This document shows, piece by piece, positions 53,592-60,867 of a stretch of 64,000 nucleotides of DNA. The DNA lies in the NCBI RefSeq assembly GCF_000010345.1, contig NC_009663.1, positions 2,480,001 to 2,544,000 of the forward strand, given 5' to 3'. The notes beneath the pieces were generated by a model that saw only the letters and a program-made list of their open reading frames with translations, searched no databases and was not told where the DNA came from. Origin of the DNA: Sulfurovum sp. NBC37-1. Its GTDB lineage: Bacteria; Campylobacterota; Campylobacteria; Campylobacterales; Sulfurovaceae. Within the stretch, counting starts at the first letter, position 1; the number at the start of each line of letters is the position of its first letter. The position numbers and the translations under genes were made by a program.

Positions 53592-54555
53592 TTGTATCCT
53601 CGCTTTTATAATATTTAGTTACTTTTTCAAGAGACATCATATCTTCGATATGTTTCTCTGATTGTGCTGGATCAGTTGTACACTCAAGCATTGTGAGATT
53701 GTTTATTGTGAACACTACTTTTTTGAAGGGATCATCAAGCTCTTCTTCTGCCAACTCGATAGTAATATTGAGAGCATTGTATTGAGAGACAGTTTTGCTG
53801 TATTGGCTACAATATATTCTCTCTTTGTTGGTTTTGATGATTCTCCCAAATATAAACTTCAAAAAGTTTTCAAATTCCTGGCTTGTTTGAAAGTCTTCCA
53901 AATATAGATGATAGTGTAAATTAATTTGATTTTTGTCTATATGAAAGGATGTAACTTTTGAATAGATATGATGTGATATACTAACGGCATTCGTTATTAA
54001 ACCATAATCTAAGCCAAAAGCATAACATCTTTGTTCTCCTTCAGCACATTCATCTGCAAATCGGATAATTGAAGCAATTTCTCTACTGCTAATCGCCATA
54101 TTATTATATGGAATTGTGGAGTCTAGTTTTCCAATAGTGTCTCCTGACCCGCCATGAGCTTTAGCAATGCTATTGGATATTCGTTTAATGTCTGTATTTG
54201 AAAAGGGTAACTCTTTAATGATTTTTTTAGCTGTATGTGTATGTCCGGCACGTCCAAAAATATTTCCTATATCGTGTATTAAAGAAGCATGGGCTAAAAA
54301 GAAAATTTCCATAGTGTTAAATTCATCTAAACGAGATTCTATAATTTTATAGATATTTCGTTGTACATCTTGAATATGTTTTTCTGAATGATCCGTAAGA
54401 TCTGGTTCTGTTTTTGCAATATTTGGCAATACATTATCGCAAAGGTATTGTTTTAATGCTGTATATCCATTCCATAAAGTATCTGTGGAAAGAATTTCCG
54501 TTTCTTTACTAAGTTTGTTATAGGCTAATGCCTCAAGTTTTGTATTATCCCACAT
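53578..54555 (-). CDS. HD-domain protein of the methylase operon
   Basis: Start at ATG 54555, overlapping the methylase stop; a GTG two codons earlier is the alternative. 325 residues. The metal-binding HD set is present: TDHSEKHIQDVQRNIY (His), AHASLIHDIGNIFGRAGHTHTA (His-Asp) and ASIIRFADECAEGEQR (Asp), in a fold like HD proteins of conflict systems. The C-terminal half is mixed alpha/beta. It could hydrolyse a nucleotide or phosphoester, or serve as a regulatory sensor for the next gene's ATPase. The substrate is not known. Confidence 0.78.
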   Translation of the reverse strand: MWDNTKLEALAYNKLSKETEILSTDTLWNGYTALKQYLCDNVLPNIAKTEPDLTDHSEKHIQDVQRNIYKIIESRLDEFNTMEIFFLAHASLIHDIGNIFGRAGHTHTAKKIIKELPFSNTDIKRISNSIAKAHGGSGDTIGKLDSTIPYNNMAISSREIASIIRFADECAEGEQRCYAFGLDYGLITNAVSISHHIYSKVTSFHIDKNQINLHYHLYLEDFQTSQEFENFLKFIFGRIIKTNKERIYCSQYSKTVSQYNALNITIELAEEELDDPFKKVVFTINNLTMLECTTDPAQSEKHIEDMMSLEKVTKYYKSEDTNEAK

Positions 54556-55633
54556 TAGCACTGCTTAATTGTATTATTTTTTCAAAAATCACTTTAGACA
54601 GCAGAGGGGGAACAGCATTCCCTACTTGCTGTTGCTGAAAACTCAAAGGTCCTTTGAAAATAAAATCATCTGGAAAACTTTGCAGCCTGGCAGCTTCTCT
54701 AAGCGAGAGGCCTCTATGCTCATGAGGATGTATGAGCATACTTTTTCTGTAGTTCGCAATGGTAACGGCAGGTTCATCCTCTTTTAGACGCTTGTAGATA
54801 CCGCTATGGGTATGTTTGGTACTGGAATAGGTTTCTAAAAGACCTCTTTTTTTTGCAGCTTCCCAGTTTTCTCCCTGTTTGATTGCTTCATATCTCTCTA
54901 CAATATGCGGACGACTGTGGGTTACATGATTTTGCAGGGCTTTTTTTGATGTTCTTCTTATGAGTTTCACATAGGGATGCACTTGCTTAACCCTTTTATA
55001 AGCAGCTTCTTTAATCTTGTCACCATTTTTTAAAGATGGCAGATCTTTGAGTGCTTCACCTACGGTAACCTTTGGTTTCTTTTCCAAGGAATCAAAGTCA
55101 AATTTGATACCGCCTTTTTCTTTGCGGTGACCAATAATAAAAAATCTGTTTCTGTATTGCGGAACACCAAAGTCAGCGGCATTGAGTACGGAAGAGTTTG
55201 TTTTGTAGCCCAGAGACTTTAATTCTTTCTCTACTTCAACAGCAAAACGTCCTTTGTCAAAAGATTTAAATCCAACGACATTTTCAAAAACAAACCAGTC
55301 AGGTTTTAAATCTTCAACAAATCTGCAATACTCTCTAAACATCCAGTTGTTTGGATTGTCCAAGTTTCTGGTCTTTGTGTTTGCTACAGAGAAGCCCTGG
55401 CATGGAGGTCCGCCAAAAAGCAAAAAAGGATGTTTCTCAACATGTTTAAGTGGTTCTACACCTTTAATATCTTTTGCAAGAACATTGGTATGGGGGTGGT
55501 TTGCTTTGTAGGTTGCTGCGGCATGTTCATCAAATTCTACAGCTAAAACAGGAGTAATACCAGCCATTACCGCACCAATACTCATCCCTCCTGCTCCACT
55601 GAAAATATCAACTGCCGTAAATTTATTCACCAC
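54545..55633 (-). CDS. dcm: DNA (cytosine-5-)-methyltransferase
   Basis: 362 residues, starting at GTG 55633 behind AGGAGG (the following GTG is an alternative). All main motifs present: I AVDIFSGAGGMSIG, IV LLFGGPPCQGFSVANTKTR with catalytic Cys78, VI VFENVVGF, VIII PQYRNRFFIIG, IX RLKEDEPAVTI and X QQQVGNAVPPLLS. The variable region between VIII and IX, which sets target specificity, is of moderate length. It should protect host DNA from the nucleases in the convergent operon and explains the Vsr gene. First gene of a four-gene overlapping operon. Confidence 0.95.
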   Translation of the reverse strand: MVNKFTAVDIFSGAGGMSIGAVMAGITPVLAVEFDEHAAATYKANHPHTNVLAKDIKGVEPLKHVEKHPFLLFGGPPCQGFSVANTKTRNLDNPNNWMFREYCRFVEDLKPDWFVFENVVGFKSFDKGRFAVEVEKELKSLGYKTNSSVLNAADFGVPQYRNRFFIIGHRKEKGGIKFDFDSLEKKPKVTVGEALKDLPSLKNGDKIKEAAYKRVKQVHPYVKLIRRTSKKALQNHVTHSRPHIVERYEAIKQGENWEAAKKRGLLETYSSTKHTHSGIYKRLKEDEPAVTIANYRKSMLIHPHEHRGLSLREAARLQSFPDDFIFKGPLSFQQQQVGNAVPPLLSKVIFEKIIQLSSANVG

Positions 55634-55774
55634 AATAACCTCCTATTATACTATTAAAATTTTACTATATATTGGCTGCACGGCTGCTGAAAATTAAGAT
55701 AATTATGTTGAGCCTCCACCGGATGCGAATAAATCTCATGACGCAGATTGCAGGCAAAAATTATTTTTTGTCGG

Positions 55775-55842
55775 ATATATGCCTATCCTGTCTTTTAACT
55801 CCAATGACAAAAGCATGTAAAACATGGTAAAACCTTGTCATT
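55775..55842 (+). other. Candidate oriT with RP4-type nic site
   Basis: CTATCCTGT at 55783-55791 matches the MOBP nic consensus YATCCTG|Y, cleavage expected after base 55790. It is preceded by the inverted repeat GGATA-TATGCC-TATCC (55773-55788). Two more inverted repeats follow, AATGACAA/TTGTCATT (55803-55842) enclosing CATGT-AAA-ACATG (55814-55826), which suit TraK- and TraJ-like binding. It lies in the 291-bp gap before the TraK-like gene. Confidence 0.6.
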
Positions 55843-55924
55843 TTGGACTAAAATAAATAAGTGCAAGGTTATGATAAACTGCTGTCAAGTTGAACTAAAG
55901 TTCTACAAAATAGTAAGGATAACC

Positions 55925-56305
55925 ATGGTACAAAACATAAAATTGAAGCAGGGTGAAGCGGTAAGGGAATTTTATGCTGCATTGCCGATGATTGAAGAGT
56001 ATTATAGTATCAAGGGCTACAGGAAGATCACTTATCTTTATGAAGTGCTACAACCAAAACTGGGATGGCAAATGTCACTTCGGACTTTTCGTTATCATAT
56101 CAATAAACATATTGTGGATGGTGTGTTTATCGCTACGCCAAAAGTAAAAAAGAGGGTAGCAGAAGATTTAAAAATTGAAGTGCAAAAAGAGACACCAAAA
56201 AAAGAAGACTCCAACGATGGACCACCCATCGCCAAAGCCAATTTTAGGGTAGGCAAAAGGTTTAATCCTCACACAGTAGATATAGATCCGTCAAGGATAT
56301 TGTAG
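55925..56305 (+). CDS. TraK-family oriT-binding protein
   Basis: Start at ATG 55925, giving 126 residues; the open frame before it runs through the oriT region without a ribosome-binding site. The N-terminal domain (KLKQGEAVREFYAALPMIEEYYSIKGYRKITYLYEVLQPKLGWQMSLRTFRYHINKHI) is the TraK-type helical DNA-binding fold, followed by a Lys-rich, disordered tail. TraK of RP4 wraps DNA at oriT and assists relaxosome formation. Its position directly beside the candidate nic site supports both assignments. Confidence 0.75.
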   Translation: MVQNIKLKQGEAVREFYAALPMIEEYYSIKGYRKITYLYEVLQPKLGWQMSLRTFRYHINKHIVDGVFIATPKVKKRVAEDLKIEVQKETPKKEDSNDGPPIAKANFRVGKRFNPHTVDIDPSRIL

Positions 56306-56317
56306 AGGGAGAGAAGT

Positions 56318-56611
56318 TTACCCTCTAATCTTTTGCATGATAGGATCGATAATCCATATTTTACTGAGCGTAAACGGAGCTGTAAGCACTAAAAGGGTAC
56401 CAAGTAATACCGATGGGAACCCACCAGTTCTTGTAAGGTCTAAAGCCAACCATTTGTTATAAAAGTTATCCCAGGCTGTAGGGTAGTTTTCTTCATAAGG
56501 ATCTCCGTATGGATGCCATGCTGCACTGATAGCATCTTTTTCACTGAGGGCATCTTCTGTAAAGGCTCCAAGCTCTCTGGCTTCTTCTTGTGTAAATTCT
56601 TGATAAACCAT
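56318..56611 (-). CDS. Small membrane-associated hypothetical protein
   Basis: Start at ATG 56611 with AAGGAG 7 bases upstream. 97 residues: soluble N-terminal half (VYQEFTQEEARELGAFTEDALSEKDAISAAWHPYGDPYEENYPTAWDNFYNKW), then a probable membrane helix (FPSVLLGTLLVLTAPFTLSKIWII) and a short basic tail. No family recognised. Probably part of the leftward accessory operon with the two genes upstream. Confidence 0.6.
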   Translation of the reverse strand: MVYQEFTQEEARELGAFTEDALSEKDAISAAWHPYGDPYEENYPTAWDNFYNKWLALDLTRTGGFPSVLLGTLLVLTAPFTLSKIWIIDPIMQKIRG

Positions 56612-56652
56612 CTTCAAACTCCTTAATCTTAATTTATTATAACCCTTCAAGG

Positions 56653-56886
56653 TTAACCAATATCTCTATAATTTCCATGCATTACATAGTCATAACAAAA
56701 ACTTTCCCAATCGATCACAGGTACATACTGATCTTCTCCGTTGGTGAGAAATATTTTATCTTCATGGTATTTAACGAACATGTCAAAAAACGGTAATTTC
56801 TCCAGATCATTGACTTTGACACCGTAACGATGGATATCTACGCCAAAGTAGGTTTTATTGTCTGTAAATTGTAATAACTGTTTCAT
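56653..56886 (-). CDS. Small hypothetical protein of the mobilisation region
   Basis: 77 residues, mostly beta with many aromatics (LLQFTDNKTYFGVDIHRYGVKVNDLEKLPFFDMFVKYHEDKIFLTNGEDQYVPVIDWESFCYDYVMHGNYRDIG). No signal peptide or membrane helix. It lies between two small genes of the same strand. No family recognised. Confidence 0.55.
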   Translation of the reverse strand: MKQLLQFTDNKTYFGVDIHRYGVKVNDLEKLPFFDMFVKYHEDKIFLTNGEDQYVPVIDWESFCYDYVMHGNYRDIG

Positions 56887-56894
56887 GACATTCT

Positions 56895-57062
56895 CTAAAA
56901 AGGTAGCTTGGTGATTTTCTTCTCACCACTTGTATCTACATGCTGCTTCATGTGTGCTCTTTGGGCTTTTTTCTCTGCTTCTTTTTTGTCTGCTTTGCTC
57001 TGGCAACCTGCAAGCCCTAGAAATAGTCCTGTTAGTATTGCAAATAAAACTAGTTTTTTCAT
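56895..57062 (-). CDS. Small lipoprotein, entry-exclusion-like
   Basis: Start at ATG 57062. 55 residues: signal peptide KKLVLFAILTGLFLGLAGC with lipobox LAGC, then a short Lys-rich mature chain. Mobile elements often carry such tiny lipoproteins for entry exclusion (TrbK/Eex type), which would fit here. Size alone cannot prove it. It is transcribed divergently from the XRE regulator, with the two operators between. Confidence 0.6.
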   Translation of the reverse strand: MKKLVLFAILTGLFLGLAGCQSKADKKEAEKKAQRAHMKQHVDTSGEKKITKLPF

Positions 57063-57100
57063 TGTAATAGTCTCCAATATTTGGTACCCCCGTATTTATA

Positions 57101-57169
57101 TTCACTATAGGGAATGTTAAAAATATTCTATCTTTCCTAAACTTAAACCCAAGTTTCACTATAGGGAAT
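57101..57169. promoter_or_regulatory. Two identical near-palindromic operators between divergent genes
   Basis: TTCACTATAGGGAAT occurs at 57101-57115 and 57155-57169. Each core TTCnCTATAGnGAA is palindromic at 12 of 14 positions. They flank the divergent promoters of the lipoprotein gene and the XRE gene, the second lying 4 bases before the XRE start codon. Confidence 0.7.
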
Positions 57170-57173
57170 AAAT

Positions 57174-57419
57174 ATGGATCATATAGAATACTCCGATGAA
57201 GAGATCCGAAAGTTTCATCAAAAGATAGCTACTAACATACGAAAGATCAGAAAAGAAAAAGGCATCACCCAGTTAGACCTTGCTCTAACCATAGGGCATA
57301 AGTCCATGAGTACCATAGGAAAAATCGAGGCAGGGCTTGAAGATAAGCATTATAATATAGAGCATCTTTATAAGATAGCTAAGGCTTTGGATGTGGATAT
57401 TTGTGAGTTTTTTATTTAA
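57174..57419 (+). CDS. XRE-family transcriptional regulator
   Basis: 81 residues, almost entirely a helix-turn-helix: KIATNIRKIRKEKGITQLDLALTIGHKSMSTIGKIEAGLEDKHYNIEHLYKIAKALDVDICEFF. It probably binds the two palindromes immediately upstream and represses itself and the leftward accessory genes. Its end overlaps the convergent gene by 4 bases. Confidence 0.82.
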   Translation: MDHIEYSDEEIRKFHQKIATNIRKIRKEKGITQLDLALTIGHKSMSTIGKIEAGLEDKHYNIEHLYKIAKALDVDICEFFI

Positions 57420-57862
57420 AAAAGTTTTTTTCCATAATCAATGGATCCATTTTTTTTAATCACGTTAAAAGAATTTGTTTTTAAAAACTGATGCATATTT
57501 TTATTATTAGCATGAACCGATGTCACAATTATTGCTTTAAAATTTAGTATTTCTCTTTGAACTAAGTTTAAGCATGTTATCCCAAAATTTTTGCCTAAAC
57601 AATTTTGATCTGGTATTTTACCTAGAGGATAAAAATGATCTATAAACAGAATAAGATCATTATCATCAAATTCGTTTTTTCCTAAAAAAGATGAATAAAA
57701 ACTTCTTTGTTGACCTACTCGCATAAGTTTACCCTCTATAGCCCCCTCAATAACTTTTTTAGTACTCCTGTCAGTAACTCCATCACACTCAATAAATGTT
57801 TCATATTTTATTGAAGTATAGAACTGTTTCTCTTTGTGTTCCAAACAAAATACGTGACACAT
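57416..57862 (-). CDS. Hypothetical protein, weakly GNAT-like
   Basis: 148 residues. The C-terminal end (LNFKAIIVTSVHANNKNMHQFLKTNSFNVIKKNGSIDYGKKLF) has the strand-helix-strand rhythm of an N-acetyltransferase motif B region, but motif A (Q/RxxGxG/A) is not evident. The N-terminal stretch CHVFCLEHKEKQFYTSIKYETFIECDG is beta-rich. The function is unknown. It is leftward, convergent with the XRE gene, and lies 23 bp downstream of the HigA-like gene. Confidence 0.45.
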   Translation of the reverse strand: MCHVFCLEHKEKQFYTSIKYETFIECDGVTDRSTKKVIEGAIEGKLMRVGQQRSFYSSFLGKNEFDDNDLILFIDHFYPLGKIPDQNCLGKNFGITCLNLVQREILNFKAIIVTSVHANNKNMHQFLKTNSFNVIKKNGSIDYGKKLF

Positions 57863-57885
57863 AAACTCTCCTAATTAATTATATA

Positions 57886-58176
57886 CTATCTTAATCCAAT
57901 ATCCAATCTAAGTCCCAATGCTTCTGCATATTTCATCACCGTACCAAGATTTGGCATATAAGTATTGTTGAGGCTCTCCAGTCTGGAGATATTGGACTTT
58001 GAAGTACCGATTTTAAGGGCAATTTGCTCTTGGGTAACTCCTTTGGCAAGTCTGGCGGCTACAAGCTGCTTTTTGATGTCAAAAAGTGGAGCTAAAGCAT
58101 CGTATTCTGCTTTAACATCAGTGTTTTTCAATGCCTTGTCTCTAAAACTTTTAAATGTAGGTCTATTTTTTTTCAT
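57886..58176 (-). CDS. higA: HigA-like XRE antitoxin
   Basis: 96 residues: helical N-terminus (FKSFRDKALKNTDVKAEYDALAPLFDIKKQLVAARLAKG), then an XRE helix-turn-helix (VTQEQIALKIGTSKSNISRLESLNNTYMPNLGTVMKYAEALGLRLDI). It follows and overlaps the toxin gene by 14 bases, the inverted gene order typical of HigBA. It neutralises the partner and represses the pair, probably through the palindrome in the promoter. Confidence 0.85.
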   Translation of the reverse strand: MKKNRPTFKSFRDKALKNTDVKAEYDALAPLFDIKKQLVAARLAKGVTQEQIALKIGTSKSNISRLESLNNTYMPNLGTVMKYAEALGLRLDIGLR

Positions 58177-58495
58177 GGTTTATCTCCTTTTTTCGCTTTA
58201 AAGCGATTTCAAGATCTCTTTTGGGTGTCTTTTGATCTTTCTTGACAAAAGAGTGCAAGATAATGATCTTCTGTCCTTTTTGATAACAATAGATACTTCT
58301 ACCTATGCCCTCTTTGGCTTTGGCTCGTACTTCAAACAAACCATCATTAAGTGGTTTTGTGTACGGCTCTCCAAGCTGAGCCCCTGCCATCTCTATAAGT
58401 TCAAAGATATGCAACATCTTTGCTAGGATCTTTGGAGGTAGTGCAAAAGTCTCAGCCTCTACGCTCTCATCAAAAAACTCTATTGTCCAATTCAT
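58163..58495 (-). CDS. higB: HigB-like (Gp49/RelE-superfamily) toxin
   Basis: 110 residues from ATG 58495: NWTIEFFDESVEAETFALPPKILAKMLHIFELIEMAGAQLGEPYTKPLNDGLFEVRAKAKEGIGRSIYCYQKGQKIIILHSFVKKDQKTPKRDLEIALKRK. This is the phage-derived Gp49-like family with LFEVRAK and IILHSFVKKDQKTP blocks; relatives cleave mRNA on the ribosome. An in-frame ATG 15 bases upstream lies inside the promoter spacer, so the downstream ATG was preferred; the message would then be almost leaderless. Confidence 0.86.
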   Translation of the reverse strand: MNWTIEFFDESVEAETFALPPKILAKMLHIFELIEMAGAQLGEPYTKPLNDGLFEVRAKAKEGIGRSIYCYQKGQKIIILHSFVKKDQKTPKRDLEIALKRKKEINHEKK

Positions 58496-58500
58496 AGGAT

Positions 58501-58529
58501 ATGTTATCATAATAGATAACCTTTGTCAA
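58501..58529 (-). promoter_or_regulatory. higBA promoter with palindromic operator in the spacer
   Basis: Minus-strand TTGACA (58529-58524), 17-bp spacer, TAACAT (58506-58501). The spacer contains GTTATC-TATTAT-GATAAC (58520-58503), a perfect 6-bp inverted repeat, in a position where repressor binding would block RNA polymerase. The expected transcript start is within a few bases of the toxin ATG. Confidence 0.6.
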
Positions 58530-58535
58530 ATTGCA

Positions 58536-60143
58536 TCATCTTTGCATTCCTTTCTTCGGTGTTTTAGTTATGTCTGCTCTTGTCTGAGTTTCTGTTTTAA
58601 TTTTCTGCATCTGTGGATCTGCAAAGTTCACTTTTAGATCATACTTTTGTGTTGCCATAAGTACACGCTTTTTAAATTCAAGATTACCTTGAATATCTAA
58701 AGTATTACCATACTTGGCTACTGCCATTTTAAGAGACTGTAGCATTGCTTCATCACTCTTGGACTCCAAAGAGAGTTTAAGATGATCTCCTTTGTCTGTG
58801 ACGGTGGAGTTTTTACCTACTTGATAAACTGCGTTACCCTGTTTGGTAACCTTGGATATGAAGCTCTTAAAGATAGAGTGTGATACTTCTTTCTTAGGGT
58901 GCATAAGCACTTTATCATCTGGTTTGATCTCTTGTTTCTGTTTTCGGAGTTCTTTCAATGCTCCCTCATCTCCAGAGAGTGCCAATTCCATTAGGTACTC
59001 TTTGTAAGATGTCTGTTTTGTACTAGAGTAGATCTCTTTACGCTTTTTGGAAAATGTCTCATTAAGAGCTGTTAGCTCTGCCTTGCGTTGTTCATGGACT
59101 TTTTTCTGTGCTTGGGCTTTGTGTCGTTTATTGATAAGAGGATCTGCCTTGATTTTATTAATCCGTGCTTCATATTTCTTTTTGAGTTGTTCTCTAATCA
59201 TTGTTCTGGCTAACTTTTCAAGTCTTAACTCTTCTGTTTTAGTGGATCTCTTTTGTGTTGATAATTCCTGGTATCGCTTCCAATACTCATTTACTGGTCT
59301 GCCGAACTTCTTTTTTGGAGTGGTAGTAATCTTAGAGGTCTTGAACTCTCCATAGCGTTTCTCCAGCTTACCTTTGGATAAGTCTCTGTGAACATCGGAG
59401 GCTTTTACAAATAGTTTCCTAGTCTTGTCTGCAATGACAATACCGTTACCTCTAGGTTTTAGCTCCAGATTATGATCGGCTAATACCTGGTGTAAATCCT
59501 CCAAGGATGATTTAGGATCTTTGAGGATCTCTTTGATGTTGTCTAAGGCTTCCTCTTTGATCCATGTCAAGAGGCTATCTACTCCAGAATGTATCGCTAT
59601 ATCTTTTGGTTTTGAATGTTGTTTAGGTTTAAATACAATGCCGGCTTTTTCTAATAAATAATTTGGTGTGTGATTGTCTTTCTTTAGTCTATGTTTCTCC
59701 TCAAGTTCTTCAGCTTTTTGATGAAGTTTTGGGATGTCTCTATGAGGATCACTACGATTGAGTGTTATGGGATCAATACGGCTCACGGCAATGTGTAGAT
59801 GATAGTTTGCAGTATTGGTATGTGTAACACTTAGTCTAGGGTGTTCTGCCATGCCTATACTTTTAAGTAGCACATTTTCGATATCTTGTAGTTGTTCGTA
59901 AGAGGGCTTTTCGGCTTCTGGAAATGACACAACAAGATGAAGGGTTTTGTCTCGTGTGGTTCTTTGGTTTAGAGATTGCATAGACTGAATAAAAGCTATA
60001 TTTTGTTCGGTGTTATCATAGGGACAGTTTGAAAATGTAATTTCTTCTGCCTTTGCTCCGTCGTTTGATTTGTCAAGTATATAATTTGCCAGTCCACCAA
60101 AGGATCCAGTGCCTTTTTTGGCAGCGATTTTTTTAACGATCAT
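58536..60143 (-). CDS. TraI/VirD2-type MOBP relaxase with LPD7-like domain
   Basis: 535 residues. N-terminal relaxase domain: SFGGLANYILDKSNDGAKAE (candidate catalytic Tyr in motif I), LHLVVSFPEAEKP, and the metal-binding motif III TNTANYHLHIAVSRIDP with HxH. A long basic helical middle follows (KRSTKTEELRLEKLARTMIREQLKKKYEARINKIKADP), then a C-terminal LPD7-like domain (VLMHPKKEVSHSIFKSFISKVTKQGNAVYQVG, VLMATQKYDLKVNFADPQMQ). It should nick oriT and lead the transferred strand. It overlaps the MobC-like gene by 4 bases. Confidence 0.9.
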   Translation of the reverse strand: MIVKKIAAKKGTGSFGGLANYILDKSNDGAKAEEITFSNCPYDNTEQNIAFIQSMQSLNQRTTRDKTLHLVVSFPEAEKPSYEQLQDIENVLLKSIGMAEHPRLSVTHTNTANYHLHIAVSRIDPITLNRSDPHRDIPKLHQKAEELEEKHRLKKDNHTPNYLLEKAGIVFKPKQHSKPKDIAIHSGVDSLLTWIKEEALDNIKEILKDPKSSLEDLHQVLADHNLELKPRGNGIVIADKTRKLFVKASDVHRDLSKGKLEKRYGEFKTSKITTTPKKKFGRPVNEYWKRYQELSTQKRSTKTEELRLEKLARTMIREQLKKKYEARINKIKADPLINKRHKAQAQKKVHEQRKAELTALNETFSKKRKEIYSSTKQTSYKEYLMELALSGDEGALKELRKQKQEIKPDDKVLMHPKKEVSHSIFKSFISKVTKQGNAVYQVGKNSTVTDKGDHLKLSLESKSDEAMLQSLKMAVAKYGNTLDIQGNLEFKKRVLMATQKYDLKVNFADPQMQKIKTETQTRADITKTPKKGMQR

Positions 60144-60493
60144 AGAAGTTTTTGAGAGGTAGTAAGGATCTTTTGTGAAGTCGCTTCAATATCATCTACT
60201 AGATGCTCTACACTTGTATAGCTTCTGTTCCCAAGATTTACTTTTGTATCTTGGTTTGCGGTAAGCCAAAGTTTGAATAATCCACCTAAACGATTGAGAT
60301 TTTTGTGTATAGATACAAGTTCCAGAAGTACCCTTTGGTCTGCTCTGCATGGTGGCAGTGGATAGCTTAATGCTAAATTCCTCATAAATTGAGATTTTTT
60401 AATGCCATAGTTCTCTGCTTTGAGAGATATTATATGGTACTCATCTTCGGTAAGCCGAGTATCGATATGATGCGTCTGTCTAGATTTTTTCAT
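60140..60493 (-). CDS. TraJ/MobC-like relaxosome accessory protein
   Basis: 117 residues. The N-terminal IDTRLTEDEYHIISLKAENYGIKKSQFMRNLALSYPLPP is the ribbon-helix-helix-like part of MobC/TraJ proteins, followed by helices around LLELVSIHKNLNRLGGLFKLWL. Such proteins bind the oriT inverted repeat and position the relaxase. It is encoded just upstream of the relaxase with overlapping stop and start, the usual order. Confidence 0.86.
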   Translation of the reverse strand: MKKSRQTHHIDTRLTEDEYHIISLKAENYGIKKSQFMRNLALSYPLPPCRADQRVLLELVSIHKNLNRLGGLFKLWLTANQDTKVNLGNRSYTSVEHLVDDIEATSQKILTTSQKLL

Positions 60494-60711
60494 GCTGTTT
60501 GAATAAGGTCACTCATCCATTTTGCTACTTCTACGATAGGGTAGAGCACTCTGCCTCGTATCTTTTTGTAGGATATGCCTGTACCTTCTCGGATATCTCT
60601 ATCCAAGGCACTAAGGCTTCTATTGGTTAATTCTGCTACCTCTTTTTTTGAGAGCATCATTTTTTTAGGATGGATATTTTTAACTTCTTCAAGGGCTTCT
60701 ATGTATGTCAT
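60490..60711 (-). CDS. Small winged-HTH protein at the head of the mobilisation operon
   Basis: 73 residues with the AlpA/excisionase-like pattern KKMMLSKKEVAELTNRSLSALDRDIREGTGISYKKIRGRVLYPIVEVAKWMSDL. It overlaps the MobC-like gene by 4 bases and is the first gene of the leftward mobilisation operon. It could control that operon or act as recombination directionality factor for the island's integrase. Confidence 0.75.
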   Translation of the reverse strand: MTYIEALEEVKNIHPKKMMLSKKEVAELTNRSLSALDRDIREGTGISYKKIRGRVLYPIVEVAKWMSDLIQTA

Positions 60712-60732
60712 TTTATATTTTCCTTCGTAAAA

Positions 60733-60855
60733 TTGCCATATATGCTAAAATATATGAAGTAGTGGCAGTATATAGTTCTTAAACTTAAATAAATATGATT
60801 TAGCCATATTTGCGTAAAAAATAGATAAAAATGATATAATTGCGAATATATAGCA
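60733..60855. promoter_or_regulatory. Three related palindromes and a promoter between divergent regulators
   Basis: TTGCCATATATGCTAA (60733-60748), TAGCCATATTTGCGTAA (60800-60816) and TTGCGAATATATAGCAA (60839-60855) share TTGC-n-ATATnT-GCAA symmetry. A TATAAT at 60834-60839 serves the rightward gene; the third palindrome covers its expected transcript start. Confidence 0.62.
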
Positions 60856-60867
60856 AAGGAAATTATT

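Noticed and set aside
41971-55633. DISARM or BREX assignment for the defence block
   Set aside because: No DrmA/DrmB/DrmC set, no PglZ, BrxC or Lon-like protein; the combination is GHKL, Z1, DUF4420, AIPR instead.
55645-55650. Minus-strand TATAAT as promoter of the methylase operon
   Set aside because: It would place the transcript start on or after the AGGAGG site, so the true promoter is probably elsewhere.
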